Shown piece by piece: positions 35,915-44,469 of a DNA stretch of 64,000 bases; position 1 is the first letter of the stretch; every line of letters starts with the position of its first letter. Below the pieces are notes generated by a model. It saw nothing but the letters and a program-made list of their open reading frames with translations, was not told the DNA's origin and did not search any database. Origin of the DNA: Deltaproteobacteria bacterium (GTDB lineage: Bacteria; Desulfobacterota; DSM-4660; Desulfatiglandales; Desulfatiglandaceae); NCBI GenBank assembly GCA_019307815.1, contig JAFDIV010000003.1, forward strand, positions 70,353 through 134,352. The letters run 5' to 3'. Position numbers and translations under genes: made by a program.

Positions 35915-37788
35915 GGGAACAGATCTTTTTGGGAAATGAGGCCATTGCACTTGGCTTATTGGAAGGGGGATGCCAGGTTTTGACGTCCTATCCTGGTACT
36001 CCCAGTTCAGAGATTTTGCCCGGTGCTGTAAAGCTGATTCGTTCAGAGGGACTGAATACCTATACAGAATGGTCCACCAATGAAAAGGTGGCGCTGGATA
36101 ATGCCTTTGCCGCCGCCATAGCGGGCAAGCGGGCTGCATGCTGCATGAAACAGGTGGGATTGAATGTGGCTGCAGATTCCCTGATGAGTGCAGCGTATCT
36201 GGGGACTGTCGGAGCCCTTGTCATTATTTCCTGTGACGACCCAGGGCCCCATTCCTCGCAGACCGAGCAGGACAGTCGACTTATGGCCAGACTTGCAAAG
36301 GTCCCTGTGCTGGATCCTTCAACCCCGGAAGAGGCCAGGCAAATGGCCGCGTTTGCATTGGATTTAAGTGAGCAATTTAAGGTCCCTGTGGTCCTGCGGC
36401 CCGCGATCCGGGTGTGTCATGCAAGGCAAAGCATCTCTTGGGAGAGACTTCAAAACAACGAGACCAAGGCTGCTTTTGAGAAGGATCCCACCCATTGGGC
36501 AGCTACCCCTCGTTTCCGCTTTCTATTGCATAAGGAATTGAATAAGAAGCTGGCGGACATGAGCCGCATGTTTGATAAGCTGGAGAGGTTTAATTTTCAT
36601 GACCTTGAGGAAGGCAAGAGATATGCCTTGGGTATTATCGCAGGGGGCGTGCCGTATGCTGTTGTGCGGGATATCTTTAAGGAGGGAGACAGACACGATA
36701 TTCCCGTACTTAAGATTGGTACCCCTTATCCATTCCCTGAACGGTTGGCTGAGGAATTCCTATCTGCATGCCAGAAGGTATTGGTGATCGAGGAGACCGA
36801 CTCGGTCATAGAATATTTCCTCCGGGATAAGCAAAAGGTCCTGGGCAGGCTTTCGGGACATGTGCCTTTAGAAGGGGAATTGATCCCTGATGTTATTTAT
36901 AACGTTATAAATAGGACCTTAAAGGAACTCAGCCTAGATCCTTTGGCAGAGGACTTGGACACCAGTGGGGCAGAATTGGTCAGCAGCCTGGAACTCCCTG
37001 TCCGCCGGCCCACTCTGTGTCCCGGCTGTCCCCACAGGGCCTCTTTTTTCTCTATAAGGAAGGCAAGGCCAAAGGCCATTTTTACATCGGATATTGGTTG
37101 CTACACCCTTGGCCTTAATCTGGGCGGTGTGGATACCTGCCTTGATATGGGGGCGGCTATTACCATGGCATCAGGATTTTATCAGGCCTTTGCACAGGAT
37201 GGGGCTGATCAGCCCATTATAGCCACAATTGGGGATTCCACCTTTTATCACTCAGGGACCGCTGGTCTACTCAATGCCGTATATAATGACGCCCGATTTG
37301 TGCTGGTTATCCTGGACAATGAGATTACGGCCATGACAGGTATGCAGCCAACCCCTGGTCTTGGTGTGCGAGCTGATGGGTCCAAAGGCAGGGCTATCTC
37401 CTTGGAACAGGTGGTCCGGGGATGTGGCGTGGAATTCCTTGAGATAGTGGACCCATACGATATAAAGGCCATGACCCGCGTGGTAAAGAAGGCCGCTGAA
37501 TACGTGAGCGACCCCAATGGAGGCATTGCAGTCATTATCGCAAGGCATCCCTGCGTGATCGCTTACCGGGATCAGGCCATACCTGAGCGGAAAGAGCTTA
37601 CTGTGACAGAGGATTGTGTGGAATGCAACTTGTGTATTGAAAGATTTGAATGTCCTGCTCTCTATAGAGACGAAAAACTGGGGCGTACAGCCATAAATCC
37701 TGTGCTCTGTTCCGGATGCGGGGTTTGCATTGATGTTTGTCCAAAAGGCGCTATTGTGGAGGTGCGGAAGTCAGATGGAAACGGTTAA
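35911..37788 (+). CDS. iorA: Indolepyruvate:ferredoxin oxidoreductase alpha subunit
   Basis: TPP-dependent 2-oxoacid:ferredoxin oxidoreductase subunit of 625 residues. It acts on arylpyruvates, forming aryl-acetyl-CoA and CO2 or the reverse. N-terminal EAIALGLLEGGCQVLTSYPGTPSSEI is the pyrimidine-binding domain. TPP binding is shown by GDSTFYHSGTAGLLNAVYND, and PGCPHRASFFSIRKA is family-specific. The C-terminal ferredoxin domain has CVECNLCIERFECPAL and CSGCGVCIDVCPKGAI. In this context the enzyme could degrade aromatic amino acids or make them from aryl acetates. Confidence 0.95.
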   Translation: MREQIFLGNEAIALGLLEGGCQVLTSYPGTPSSEILPGAVKLIRSEGLNTYTEWSTNEKVALDNAFAAAIAGKRAACCMKQVGLNVAADSLMSAAYLGTVGALVIISCDDPGPHSSQTEQDSRLMARLAKVPVLDPSTPEEARQMAAFALDLSEQFKVPVVLRPAIRVCHARQSISWERLQNNETKAAFEKDPTHWAATPRFRFLLHKELNKKLADMSRMFDKLERFNFHDLEEGKRYALGIIAGGVPYAVVRDIFKEGDRHDIPVLKIGTPYPFPERLAEEFLSACQKVLVIEETDSVIEYFLRDKQKVLGRLSGHVPLEGELIPDVIYNVINRTLKELSLDPLAEDLDTSGAELVSSLELPVRRPTLCPGCPHRASFFSIRKARPKAIFTSDIGCYTLGLNLGGVDTCLDMGAAITMASGFYQAFAQDGADQPIIATIGDSTFYHSGTAGLLNAVYNDARFVLVILDNEITAMTGMQPTPGLGVRADGSKGRAISLEQVVRGCGVEFLEIVDPYDIKAMTRVVKKAAEYVSDPNGGIAVIIARHPCVIAYRDQAIPERKELTVTEDCVECNLCIERFECPALYRDEKLGRTAINPVLCSGCGVCIDVCPKGAIVEVRKSDGNG

Positions 37789-38341
37789 TTTTGTACTTTG
37801 CGGCTTGGGTGGACAAGGTGTGCTCTTTATGACAAAGATCTTGGCCGAGACCGCCTTAAGCAAGGGAATAAAGGTCATGGGGGCAGAGACCCACGGTATG
37901 GCCCAGAGGGGGGGCTCAGTTATTTCTCATTTGAGATTGGGTGAAGTACAAAGCAGCCTGGTAAGATCCGGGACTGCGCACTTTTTGCTTGCATTGGATG
38001 AAAATGAGGCATATAGATATCTGCCTTTTCTGGGCAGAAAGGGCAGGCTTTATGTCAATGCAGATCCAGGGCTGTTTCCTCGGCAGGAGGTGCGGCCTTA
38101 TATAAAAGACAAGGGGATTACTTACCATTGTCTGCCGGCCACTAAAGAAGCCGTGGACCTTGGTGCTCCCATGTCGTCCAATCTGGCCTTGGCAGGGTTT
38201 TTTTCTGCATTTGATGAAGGGCCCTTCTCATCCGGGGAAATCAGGGAGACGATTGAGAGGATCAGTCCCAGTAGATTCCGAGATTTTAATTTGAAGGTTT
38301 TTGATGCCTGCCATGCCATAGGCAGGGAAAACATGCCGTAA
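37775..38341 (+). CDS. iorB: Indolepyruvate:ferredoxin oxidoreductase beta (gamma-domain) subunit
   Basis: IorB subunit of 188 residues, partner of IorA. Signatures are GLGGQGVLFMTKILAETALSKG and the conserved ETHGMAQRGGSVISHLRLG. The likely start is ATG 37775, overlapping the iorA end by 14 bases with GGAGGT upstream; an in-frame start at 37730 lies deep inside the iorA ferredoxin-coding region. It is followed 10 bases later by serC with an AGGAGG site. Confidence 0.93.
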   Translation: METVNFVLCGLGGQGVLFMTKILAETALSKGIKVMGAETHGMAQRGGSVISHLRLGEVQSSLVRSGTAHFLLALDENEAYRYLPFLGRKGRLYVNADPGLFPRQEVRPYIKDKGITYHCLPATKEAVDLGAPMSSNLALAGFFSAFDEGPFSSGEIRETIERISPSRFRDFNLKVFDACHAIGRENMP

Positions 38342-38351
38342 GGAGGACTCA

Positions 38352-39440
38352 ATGGAAGCAAGTAGGATTCATAACTTTAATCCTGGACCCGCTGCCTTGC
38401 CCCTTCCTGTTTTGGAGGAGATACGGAATGAGTTTTTGAATTACAAAGGCTGTGGCATGTCTGTCACAGAGATAAGCCATCGATCCAAGTGGTTTGATGA
38501 GATTATTAACGGTGCTGTTGAGCGGACCAAGAGGTTGCTCCATATGGGGGATGACTTTCATGTGCTCTTTATCCAGGGAGGGGCAAGTCTGCAATTTTGC
38601 ATGATACCCATGAATCTGTCCCTTCCGGGCAGGCCAGTGGATTACATCAACACGGGCACATGGTCTACCAAGGCAATCAAAGAGGCCCAGATCCAGGGAA
38701 AGGATGTGCGAGTAATTGCCTCCTCTGAGGATGCCAATTTTTCCTACATCCCAAAGGACTATTCCGTGGACCCGGATGCCGCCTATCTACACTTTACCTC
38801 CAATAATACGATCAAGGGCACCCAATGGTCCACGTTTCCTGATGCAGGAGACGTTCCTTTGATAAGCGATATGTCCTCAGATATCATGAGTAGGCCTTTT
38901 GATGTGCGTCCTTTTGGGTTGATTTATGCAGGGGCGCAGAAAAATATCGGGCCCGCGGGTGCTGCATTGGTAATTGTGCGAAAGGATATGCTGGAGAGAG
39001 TGCCCGGGGATATACCCACCATGCTTAAGTACACGACCTTTGCGGAAAAGAACTCCCTTTTTAATACGCCTCCCTGTTTTGTCATCTATGTCATCAGCCT
39101 GGTGCTGAGGTGGCTGGAGGAGACTATTGGCGGCCTGGAGAAGATGGAGCAGATTAATAAGCAAAAGGCCGCCCTGCTCTATGATCTGATCGACCAGTCC
39201 GATTTCTATCGTGGTACTGCAGCACCTGATAGCCGCTCACTCATGAATGTGACCTTTCGACTTCCCAGCGAAGACCTAGAGGCTAGGTTTGTTGAAGAGG
39301 CCCTCAAGGAAGGATTGGGGGGACTTAAGGGGCATCGCTCCGTGGGAGGCTGCAGGGCATCCATATATAATGCTGTTTCCCTGGAGGCGGTGACCGCGCT
39401 CAGAGATTTTATGGTGGAGTTTGAGCGTAAGAACGGCTGA
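38352..39440 (+). CDS. serC: Phosphoserine aminotransferase
   Basis: PLP aminotransferase of 362 residues converting 3-phosphohydroxypyruvate to phosphoserine. N-terminal FNPGPAALPLPVLE, the GMSVTEISHRS motif, PLP Lys K197 in AGAQKNIGPAG, and the C-terminal GHRSVGGCRASIYNAV are diagnostic. AAGGAGG precedes the ATG. It completes the serine route with serA, 4 kb upstream in the same cluster. No serB is visible here. Confidence 0.95.
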   Translation: MEASRIHNFNPGPAALPLPVLEEIRNEFLNYKGCGMSVTEISHRSKWFDEIINGAVERTKRLLHMGDDFHVLFIQGGASLQFCMIPMNLSLPGRPVDYINTGTWSTKAIKEAQIQGKDVRVIASSEDANFSYIPKDYSVDPDAAYLHFTSNNTIKGTQWSTFPDAGDVPLISDMSSDIMSRPFDVRPFGLIYAGAQKNIGPAGAALVIVRKDMLERVPGDIPTMLKYTTFAEKNSLFNTPPCFVIYVISLVLRWLEETIGGLEKMEQINKQKAALLYDLIDQSDFYRGTAAPDSRSLMNVTFRLPSEDLEARFVEEALKEGLGGLKGHRSVGGCRASIYNAVSLEAVTALRDFMVEFERKNG

Positions 39441-39941
39441 TCCCCTTGGGCTTTCTTTTACAGACTGTATTCTCACCTACGTTCTTGGGTCGGAAAAAAC
39501 GGATACTTCTCGCTTCCTCCATCATATGGGTGCTTATGGGAGGGGAGGTATCCGTGTGTCCATATCGTGGCCTTATCTTTACCGATCATGGAAGCGCATA
39601 TCGAGCACTAACCCTGCAGCTTACTGCAGGGGGGCAATTTTCCTTGACAAGGGAGCTGTCTAGTGCTATTAGGTAAATCGTAAAGTATTTGCAGAGTTGA
39701 CAATAAAAGCATGTTATTCCAATAAGATAACTACCTAACATCAATATTTTAAAGACATCTTTTTAAGTGAGTTGGGTTTCTTTTTTAGGTTTTTCTAGTC
39801 TTTTTGCATATTTTTTTGCATATTTTTATGTGATGAAAGGCTTTGGCATAATTTGCCTAGGAAAAATAAATTAATAAATTCAAATTATTGTATGGCCTAA
39901 ACCAATACTTTGTTTTCTTTGCCTAATGTTACTAGGGGAAT
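39441..39941. other. AT-rich intergenic region upstream of the TetR gene
   Basis: This is 501 bases without a credible gene. It holds a perfect hairpin CCCTGCAG/CTGCAGGG at 39612-39631, a candidate promoter TTGACA (39697-39702) with AATAAG 18 bases on, and a tandem repeat of TTTTTGCATAT near 39802-39826. A near palindrome AATAAATTCAAATTATT lies at 39873-39889. The AT-rich part (39700-39900) contrasts with the neighbouring genes and probably contains regulatory DNA for the TetR gene and the flavoprotein operon. Confidence 0.55.
39612..39631. terminator. Perfect 8-bp hairpin downstream of serC
   Basis: CCCTGCAG and CTGCAGGG around CTTA. No T-run follows directly (GGGGCAATTTT), so termination of the serC transcript is possible but unproven. 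Confidence 0.5.
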
Positions 39942-40568
39942 ATGGCCAGCATCAGAAACCAAAAAGAAACGACCAAGGCCAAGATTATTGAGTCTGCAAA
40001 AAAGCTTTTTGCTGAGCAGGGGTATCAAAAGACCACCATCGTGGATATATCCCGGCAGGCAGGACTTTCAGAGGCCGCCCTTTATGAGTATTTTCAGGGA
40101 AAAGAGGATCTTCTCTTAACCATACCTGACCTGTGGGTGTCGGAGCTGTTAAGGGATCTAGAAGAACAGCTCTTTGGCATAAGAGGGGCCTTCAATAAGT
40201 TGAGAAAGTATCTGTGGTGGAATCTAAGACGGATAGAGCAGGCCCCGTTGGACGCCAAGATTGTCTATCTTTTCCTTAAGACCAATGCCAACTTCATGAA
40301 AACGGATGTCTATTCCAATGTAAAGACCCTCTATTCCTATCTGTTGGACATCTTCGAGGAGGGAAAGAGGACCGGGGAAATGAAAAAGGATCTGGATCCG
40401 CATCTGGCTAGGACGATTTTTATCGGTACCATGGACCATATCGTGACCCGGTGGCTGTTGAAGGATATGTCCTATTCCTTGTTTGAGAACCTTGATGAGA
40501 TTTTTGAAATGCTTGTGGATGCCTTTCGAAACAGGGAGGGCGACGCCTCCTATTCGGAAGCGGGATAG
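39942..40568 (+). CDS. TetR/AcrR-family transcriptional regulator
   Basis: Repressor-like protein of 208 residues. The N-terminal helix-turn-helix (residues about 10-55) has KIIESAKKLFAEQGYQKTTIVDISRQAGLSEAALYEYFQGKEDLL. The C-terminal all-helical ligand domain has no specific match I can name. AGGGGAA precedes the ATG. It lies 65 bases upstream of the flavoprotein gene on the same strand and so probably controls that operon, perhaps in response to an acyl-CoA, as FadR-type TetR proteins do. Confidence 0.9.
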   Translation: MASIRNQKETTKAKIIESAKKLFAEQGYQKTTIVDISRQAGLSEAALYEYFQGKEDLLLTIPDLWVSELLRDLEEQLFGIRGAFNKLRKYLWWNLRRIEQAPLDAKIVYLFLKTNANFMKTDVYSNVKTLYSYLLDIFEEGKRTGEMKKDLDPHLARTIFIGTMDHIVTRWLLKDMSYSLFENLDEIFEMLVDAFRNREGDASYSEAG

Positions 40569-40633
40569 GCTTGGAAAAAGCCGCACCAAACACTATTAAA
40601 TTCAAGAACCCCAAGATAAAGGAGGGCTGGTAG

Positions 40634-42625
40634 ATGGCGAAACAACTATTTGAATGGGATTATTCATCGTATCCCGGGGCAAAAAAGTACCCCCATCTCT
40701 TTAAACCGATTCAGTTGGGGAACCTTATTATCCCTAACCGAATCAAGTATGCGGCCACTGAGGACAACTTCAATGATCCTGACGGATTCATTACAGATGC
40801 TGATGTGGCCTACATGAGAGCCAGGGCCGAAGGTGTGGTTGGTGGGCTCTGTTTTATGCAAGGTGTGTATATGGATGAGCCTCGCAGAGGACAAGGGTAT
40901 GTGGGACAGGCCGCTGCCTGGGACGACAAGTTTATCCCTGGACTCAAGCGCATCGCCGATGCCATCCACGGTGAGAAAGCAGTGGCTGGCTTTCAATTGA
41001 TGCACTGCGGCAGGGTAGGTGGCGTTGCTGTGCCTTATGCACATGGCCCCTCATATGTTCCCCAGCGTCTCAGGGTGTTCACGCCGGTTCAGGAGATGAC
41101 TAAGGAGGACATCAAACAATGCATCAAGGAGCATGCAGATGCCTGCAGAAGGGGCATTGAGGCAGGTTTTGACGTAATCGAGATTTCGGGCATTGTGGGA
41201 TACTTAATTTCCAATTTCATCTCTAATTACACCAACCGCCGGACCGACGAATATGGTGGGGATATCCGAGGCCGGATGCAATTCGCCGTGGAAGTTATCC
41301 AGGCATGTAAAGAGGTCTGTGGAGATGAGTATCCCTTGGGCATTAGGCTGTGTGCTGAAGAACTGTTGGATGACGTGAGAGGTAACACTCCCGAAGAATC
41401 CATGGAGACTTACAAAATCGCTGAAGAGGCTGGTGTGGACTATATCAGCGTTACAGCCGGTTGGCAGGAATCCATTGTGCCCGTTATCAGTCGAGATGTG
41501 CCGATGGGCTCTTGGATCCATTTGGCAAAACGGGCCAAAGAGCATGTGAAGGTCCCTGTCCAGATGGCTTACCGCCTGTTCTATCCTGATCTTCCCAACG
41601 AGGCCATAGGTAAAGGTGAGCTGGACATGTGGGAGATGTGCCGGCCCATGATTGCGGATCCCTATATGCCTAAAAAGATCTTGGAGGGCCGGGAGGAAGA
41701 GATCCGCTTCTGCGTGGCATGTAACCTCTGTCTGGCCAGGCTATTCCGAGATGCACCCATGACTTGCTACATCAACCCCCTTTGCGCTCACGAGCATGAC
41801 GAGAATTTCTATCCCAAGCCCGTGGAAGAGGATGACAAGAAAGAGGTCATGATTGTGGGTGCTGGACCGGCTGGTCTTGAATGCGCCTATGTGGCAGCAC
41901 AGAGGGGCCACGAAGTGCATGTGTATGACAAGAGAGAGCAGTTGGGAGGCACCATCCTTGAGGCATCAAAGGCCCCATACGGTGATGACGAGCTCATGAC
42001 CTGTATCAATTACCAGAAGGTGATGTGCGAGAAATACGGCGTCCAATTCCACTTAGGTACAGAGGTAACTGAGGAGCTTATCCAGGAGGAAATGCCAGAT
42101 ACGGTGGTTTTGGCCACAGGCCCTGTTTATCCTCAGCTTAAAGGGAAGGTAGCTGAAGGGGCCCGTATTGTGAACGTCCTGGATGTGCTGGCAGGAAGAG
42201 TGGAGGTCGGGGACAATGTGGTTGTATGGGGCAACCGAAAACCTGGCATTGGTGTGGCCCTGTTCCTGGCCAAACAAGGGAAGAAGGTTACTCTGGTGGG
42301 CAAGGACAAGACCGCCGGTTTTGACGTGAACCCATCATTCAAGTGGCGTTACATGATTTATCTCCGTCAGAATAGGGTTACTGCTTACAATGACTGTGAT
42401 ATTGAAGAAGTGGGTGAGGGCGAGGTGATCGTCAGGACCTATGACGGCTATCGATTCCCTGTGGCCTGTGACACGGTGGTTATATCCGAACGTGAGGCAA
42501 ATGAGGGACTGAAGCAGGCCGTTCAATCCGAAGGAATCGAGCTTTTTGTTATCGGAGATGCATTGGTGCCTAGAAACATGTCAAGCGCCGTGCATGATGG
42601 GTATAGGGTTGGTCTCAGGATCTAA
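40634..42625 (+). CDS. NADH:flavin oxidoreductase / 2,4-dienoyl-CoA reductase-like iron-sulfur flavoprotein
   Basis: Three-domain enzyme of 663 residues like FadH/enoate reductase. An N-terminal FMN TIM barrel has LFKPIQLGNLIIPNRI, FQLMHCGR and GYLISNFISNYTNRRTDEYGG, where the Tyr is the likely proton donor. The 4Fe-4S site is CVACNLCLARLFRDAPMTC at about 357-375. A C-terminal FAD/NAD domain has VMIVGAGPAGLECAYVAAQRGHEV and WGNRKPGIGVALFLAKQG. It reduces a C=C bond of an enoyl-CoA or similar, using NAD(P)H. Placed after a TetR gene and before small ferredoxins and Hdr genes, it may exchange electrons with them. Confidence 0.88.
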   Translation: MAKQLFEWDYSSYPGAKKYPHLFKPIQLGNLIIPNRIKYAATEDNFNDPDGFITDADVAYMRARAEGVVGGLCFMQGVYMDEPRRGQGYVGQAAAWDDKFIPGLKRIADAIHGEKAVAGFQLMHCGRVGGVAVPYAHGPSYVPQRLRVFTPVQEMTKEDIKQCIKEHADACRRGIEAGFDVIEISGIVGYLISNFISNYTNRRTDEYGGDIRGRMQFAVEVIQACKEVCGDEYPLGIRLCAEELLDDVRGNTPEESMETYKIAEEAGVDYISVTAGWQESIVPVISRDVPMGSWIHLAKRAKEHVKVPVQMAYRLFYPDLPNEAIGKGELDMWEMCRPMIADPYMPKKILEGREEEIRFCVACNLCLARLFRDAPMTCYINPLCAHEHDENFYPKPVEEDDKKEVMIVGAGPAGLECAYVAAQRGHEVHVYDKREQLGGTILEASKAPYGDDELMTCINYQKVMCEKYGVQFHLGTEVTEELIQEEMPDTVVLATGPVYPQLKGKVAEGARIVNVLDVLAGRVEVGDNVVVWGNRKPGIGVALFLAKQGKKVTLVGKDKTAGFDVNPSFKWRYMIYLRQNRVTAYNDCDIEEVGEGEVIVRTYDGYRFPVACDTVVISEREANEGLKQAVQSEGIELFVIGDALVPRNMSSAVHDGYRVGLRI

Positions 42626-42639
42626 AGAGGAGGTTAAAA

Positions 42640-43167
42640 ATGCCAGTAAATGCAGAAAAAGAAATTACCACGCTGTGGAGAAATCTTCATAATGCGCAAG
42701 GCGAGATTTGCAAGACCTTCTATCGGTGGAGGGAGGCGGCCCTGGAGATCGCCGGCCCTGATGCCGATGAAACGGAGGTGGCCCTGAAGGCCATAAGGGT
42801 AATTGGTAAGGACATTGGAAAGAGCTTCCTTCCCAGGCTGAATTGGTTAAAGGGCGAAGAGGCCTTTCTTATGAATCTGGGCAGGGCCTTGGCAGGGATA
42901 TGGGCCAATGAAGGGGCCATCACCTCGGTAGAAAAGGGTGAGAAAGAAGGAGAGGTGTTTATCAAGTGCACGAGAGATCCATGGCCCACCTATGCCAAGG
43001 AGTATGGCGTGCCCATGGAAGAAGTTGCTCAATGCAGAGAAAAGCTCTTTCAGACCATCCTGGAAGACGTGAGCCTATTTTTCAACATCCCTTTGGCCAT
43101 TGAGATGCTGAAGGCTATTCCCAGAGGGGAGGGGATGTACCTTTTTCGACTTTATAAGGCAGAATAA
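42640..43167 (+). CDS. Uncharacterised protein of 175 residues
   Basis: Unknown function. It is mainly helical and starts 14 bases after the flavoprotein gene with a GAGGAGG ribosome site, so it is in the same operon. The C-terminal half (DPWPTYAKEYGVPMEEVAQCREKLF and IPRGEGMYLFRLYK) has the shape of small ligand-binding domains such as the L-2-amino-thiazoline-4-carboxylate-hydrolase-like family. This similarity is weak and from memory. There are few Cys and no membrane segment. Confidence 0.7.
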   Translation: MPVNAEKEITTLWRNLHNAQGEICKTFYRWREAALEIAGPDADETEVALKAIRVIGKDIGKSFLPRLNWLKGEEAFLMNLGRALAGIWANEGAITSVEKGEKEGEVFIKCTRDPWPTYAKEYGVPMEEVAQCREKLFQTILEDVSLFFNIPLAIEMLKAIPRGEGMYLFRLYKAE

Positions 43168-43188
43168 AGAAAAAATAGGGGGTCAGCA

Positions 43189-43395
43189 ATGGCAGCTCAG
43201 ATAGATTACGACAAGTGTAATATGTGCGGAGGAAATACAGATCCTTTGTGTGTAGAGGCATGCCCTGATTCGGCCATCAGGGTACAGGACGGCCGTGTGG
43301 TTGTAACAGAGTTCATATGTGAAGATTGCAATGAATGCGGCTGTGTGTGCCCGGATGAGGCCATTGAAGTGCCTTTGGACAAGGTAACCTTTTAA
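43189..43395 (+). CDS. Small two-cluster ferredoxin-like protein
   Basis: Ferredoxin of 68 residues. The first cluster is CNMCGGNTDPLCVEACP (a longer spacing, CxxC-x7-C-x3-C), the second CEDCNECGCVCP with an extra Cys. The long loop in cluster 1 resembles 4Fe-4S subunits of oxidoreductases rather than clostridial ferredoxin. It sits downstream of the flavoprotein and the 175-residue protein and is likely an electron carrier or subunit for them. Confidence 0.88.
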   Translation: MAAQIDYDKCNMCGGNTDPLCVEACPDSAIRVQDGRVVVTEFICEDCNECGCVCPDEAIEVPLDKVTF

Positions 43396-43421
43396 TCGGG
43401 TGAATATATTTTTGGATTGCA

Positions 43422-43451
43422 AGATGGGGCCTCAGGCTGAGGGCCCCATCT
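43422..43451. terminator. Long hairpin between ferredoxin and VOC genes
   Basis: AGATGGGGCCTCA (43422-43434) pairs with TGAGGGCCCCATCT (43438-43451), one bulged G, loop GGC. No T-run follows. It is probably a transcript end or stabiliser of the flavoprotein operon. Confidence 0.65.
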
Positions 43452-43477
43452 GGGCAATAATGTGACAGGAGTGTGAA

Positions 43478-43912
43478 ATGAAGGTAAACAAGGTGGATCA
43501 TATATGTATTGCTGTGAAAGATCTTGAGGCGGCGCGGAAAATTTGGGAACCCCTTCTTGGAAAGTCCGGCCCTGATGATGCTTATGTGGATGAGCCGGAA
43601 AAGATACGCGTAGCCAGATACTGGGTGGGTGAGGTAGGCTTTGAGCTGATGGAGTCCACCACGCCCGATGGAGATGTGGCAAAGTTTATTGAAAAAAGGG
43701 GTGAGGGTGTGATGCTCATCAGTTTTAATGTGGATAACACCCGTGAGGCAGTAGCAGAGCTGCAGGAAAAAGGGTATCCCTTTATTCCCGACTCCCGTGG
43801 GGAAATCGCAAGACCATTCAGAGACTGCGAATTTGCCTTTATTCATCCTAAGAAGTTGAATGGGGTGTTGACTGAGATTATTGATTATAAGTGGGATGAG
43901 CTAAAGAAATAG
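43478..43912 (+). CDS. VOC-superfamily protein, methylmalonyl-CoA epimerase-like but lacking a metal ligand
   Basis: Protein of 144 residues with the vicinal-oxygen-chelate fold. The N-terminal His of VDHICIAV (H8) and the Glu in GVLTEI (E133) match two metal ligands of methylmalonyl-CoA epimerase. The GEGIHHIAF segment of true epimerases reads GEGVMLISF (Met79-Leu80), so one His ligand is missing. It may be an altered epimerase or a protein with another role. The start follows GACAGGAG. Confidence 0.8.
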   Translation: MKVNKVDHICIAVKDLEAARKIWEPLLGKSGPDDAYVDEPEKIRVARYWVGEVGFELMESTTPDGDVAKFIEKRGEGVMLISFNVDNTREAVAELQEKGYPFIPDSRGEIARPFRDCEFAFIHPKKLNGVLTEIIDYKWDELKK

Positions 43913-43967
43913 CTGAAAGGCCTTAACCCTGGTCTATGGGCACATGGGTGCGAGTTGATGGGAAAGC

Positions 43968-43991
43968 GCAGGGCTGAGTGCTCAGCTCTGC
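43968..43991. terminator. Hairpin before the second ferredoxin gene
   Basis: GCAGGGCTGAG (43968-43978) pairs with CTCAGCTCTGC (43981-43991) with one G-U pair and a very short TG loop. No clear T-run follows. Confidence 0.5.
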
Positions 43992-44030
43992 TGATTAGAG
44001 ACGGATACTAAATAAATAGGATATGCCAGC

Positions 44031-44240
44031 ATGGCTAAAAAGTATAAGACCTTTGAGGTGTATTTGATCCATGTGGATCTGGATCGGTGTGATGGATGCG
44101 AAGAATGTGTGAAGTTCTGCCCGGTTGATGTTTTTGATTTTTCGATCAAGGCATATCCGAACCGACCTCAAAACTGTTTGGGATGTGGTACCTGTGTGGC
44201 TGTCTGTAAGTCTAAGGCTATTATATTGACAGAGATATAA
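44031..44240 (+). CDS. Two-[4Fe-4S] ferredoxin
   Basis: Ferredoxin of 69 residues with CDGCEECVKFCPVDVFD and CLGCGTCVAVCKSKAI. It is of the type often encoded next to HdrA/adenylyl-sulfate-reductase-like flavoproteins. It precedes the Hdr cluster by about 230 bases. Probable electron carrier for the Hdr/Qmo-like complex. Confidence 0.92.
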   Translation: MAKKYKTFEVYLIHVDLDRCDGCEECVKFCPVDVFDFSIKAYPNRPQNCLGCGTCVAVCKSKAIILTEI

Positions 44241-44469
44241 GGGCTACAATTCAAAAAAGCGGCACTGCTGTTTTCATTAGAGGCCTGCCCTCAAGACCTC
44301 ACCAAAGCACCTGCATGACCCATGCGCCTTGATAGCTAAAGGGCCTTGGCAAATCTTGCGCGCAGACTACTGGCTTCCCATCCGTTGCCAAGACAGAGAA
44401 CGGGCAAAGCCAGGCATATAAATTTTGTAAAATCGCAAAACTCACGTTACGTTGGAGCGAGAGACACCA

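Noticed and set aside
39421-39676. Two overlapping small open frames after serC
   Set aside because: They have no ribosome site, no recognisable features and overlap the serC end. One covers the hairpin at 39612-39631, so they look like chance frames.
43189-43395. Polyferredoxin or CRISPR-like Cys repeats
   Set aside because: It is only a normal-length two-cluster ferredoxin with no repeat array.
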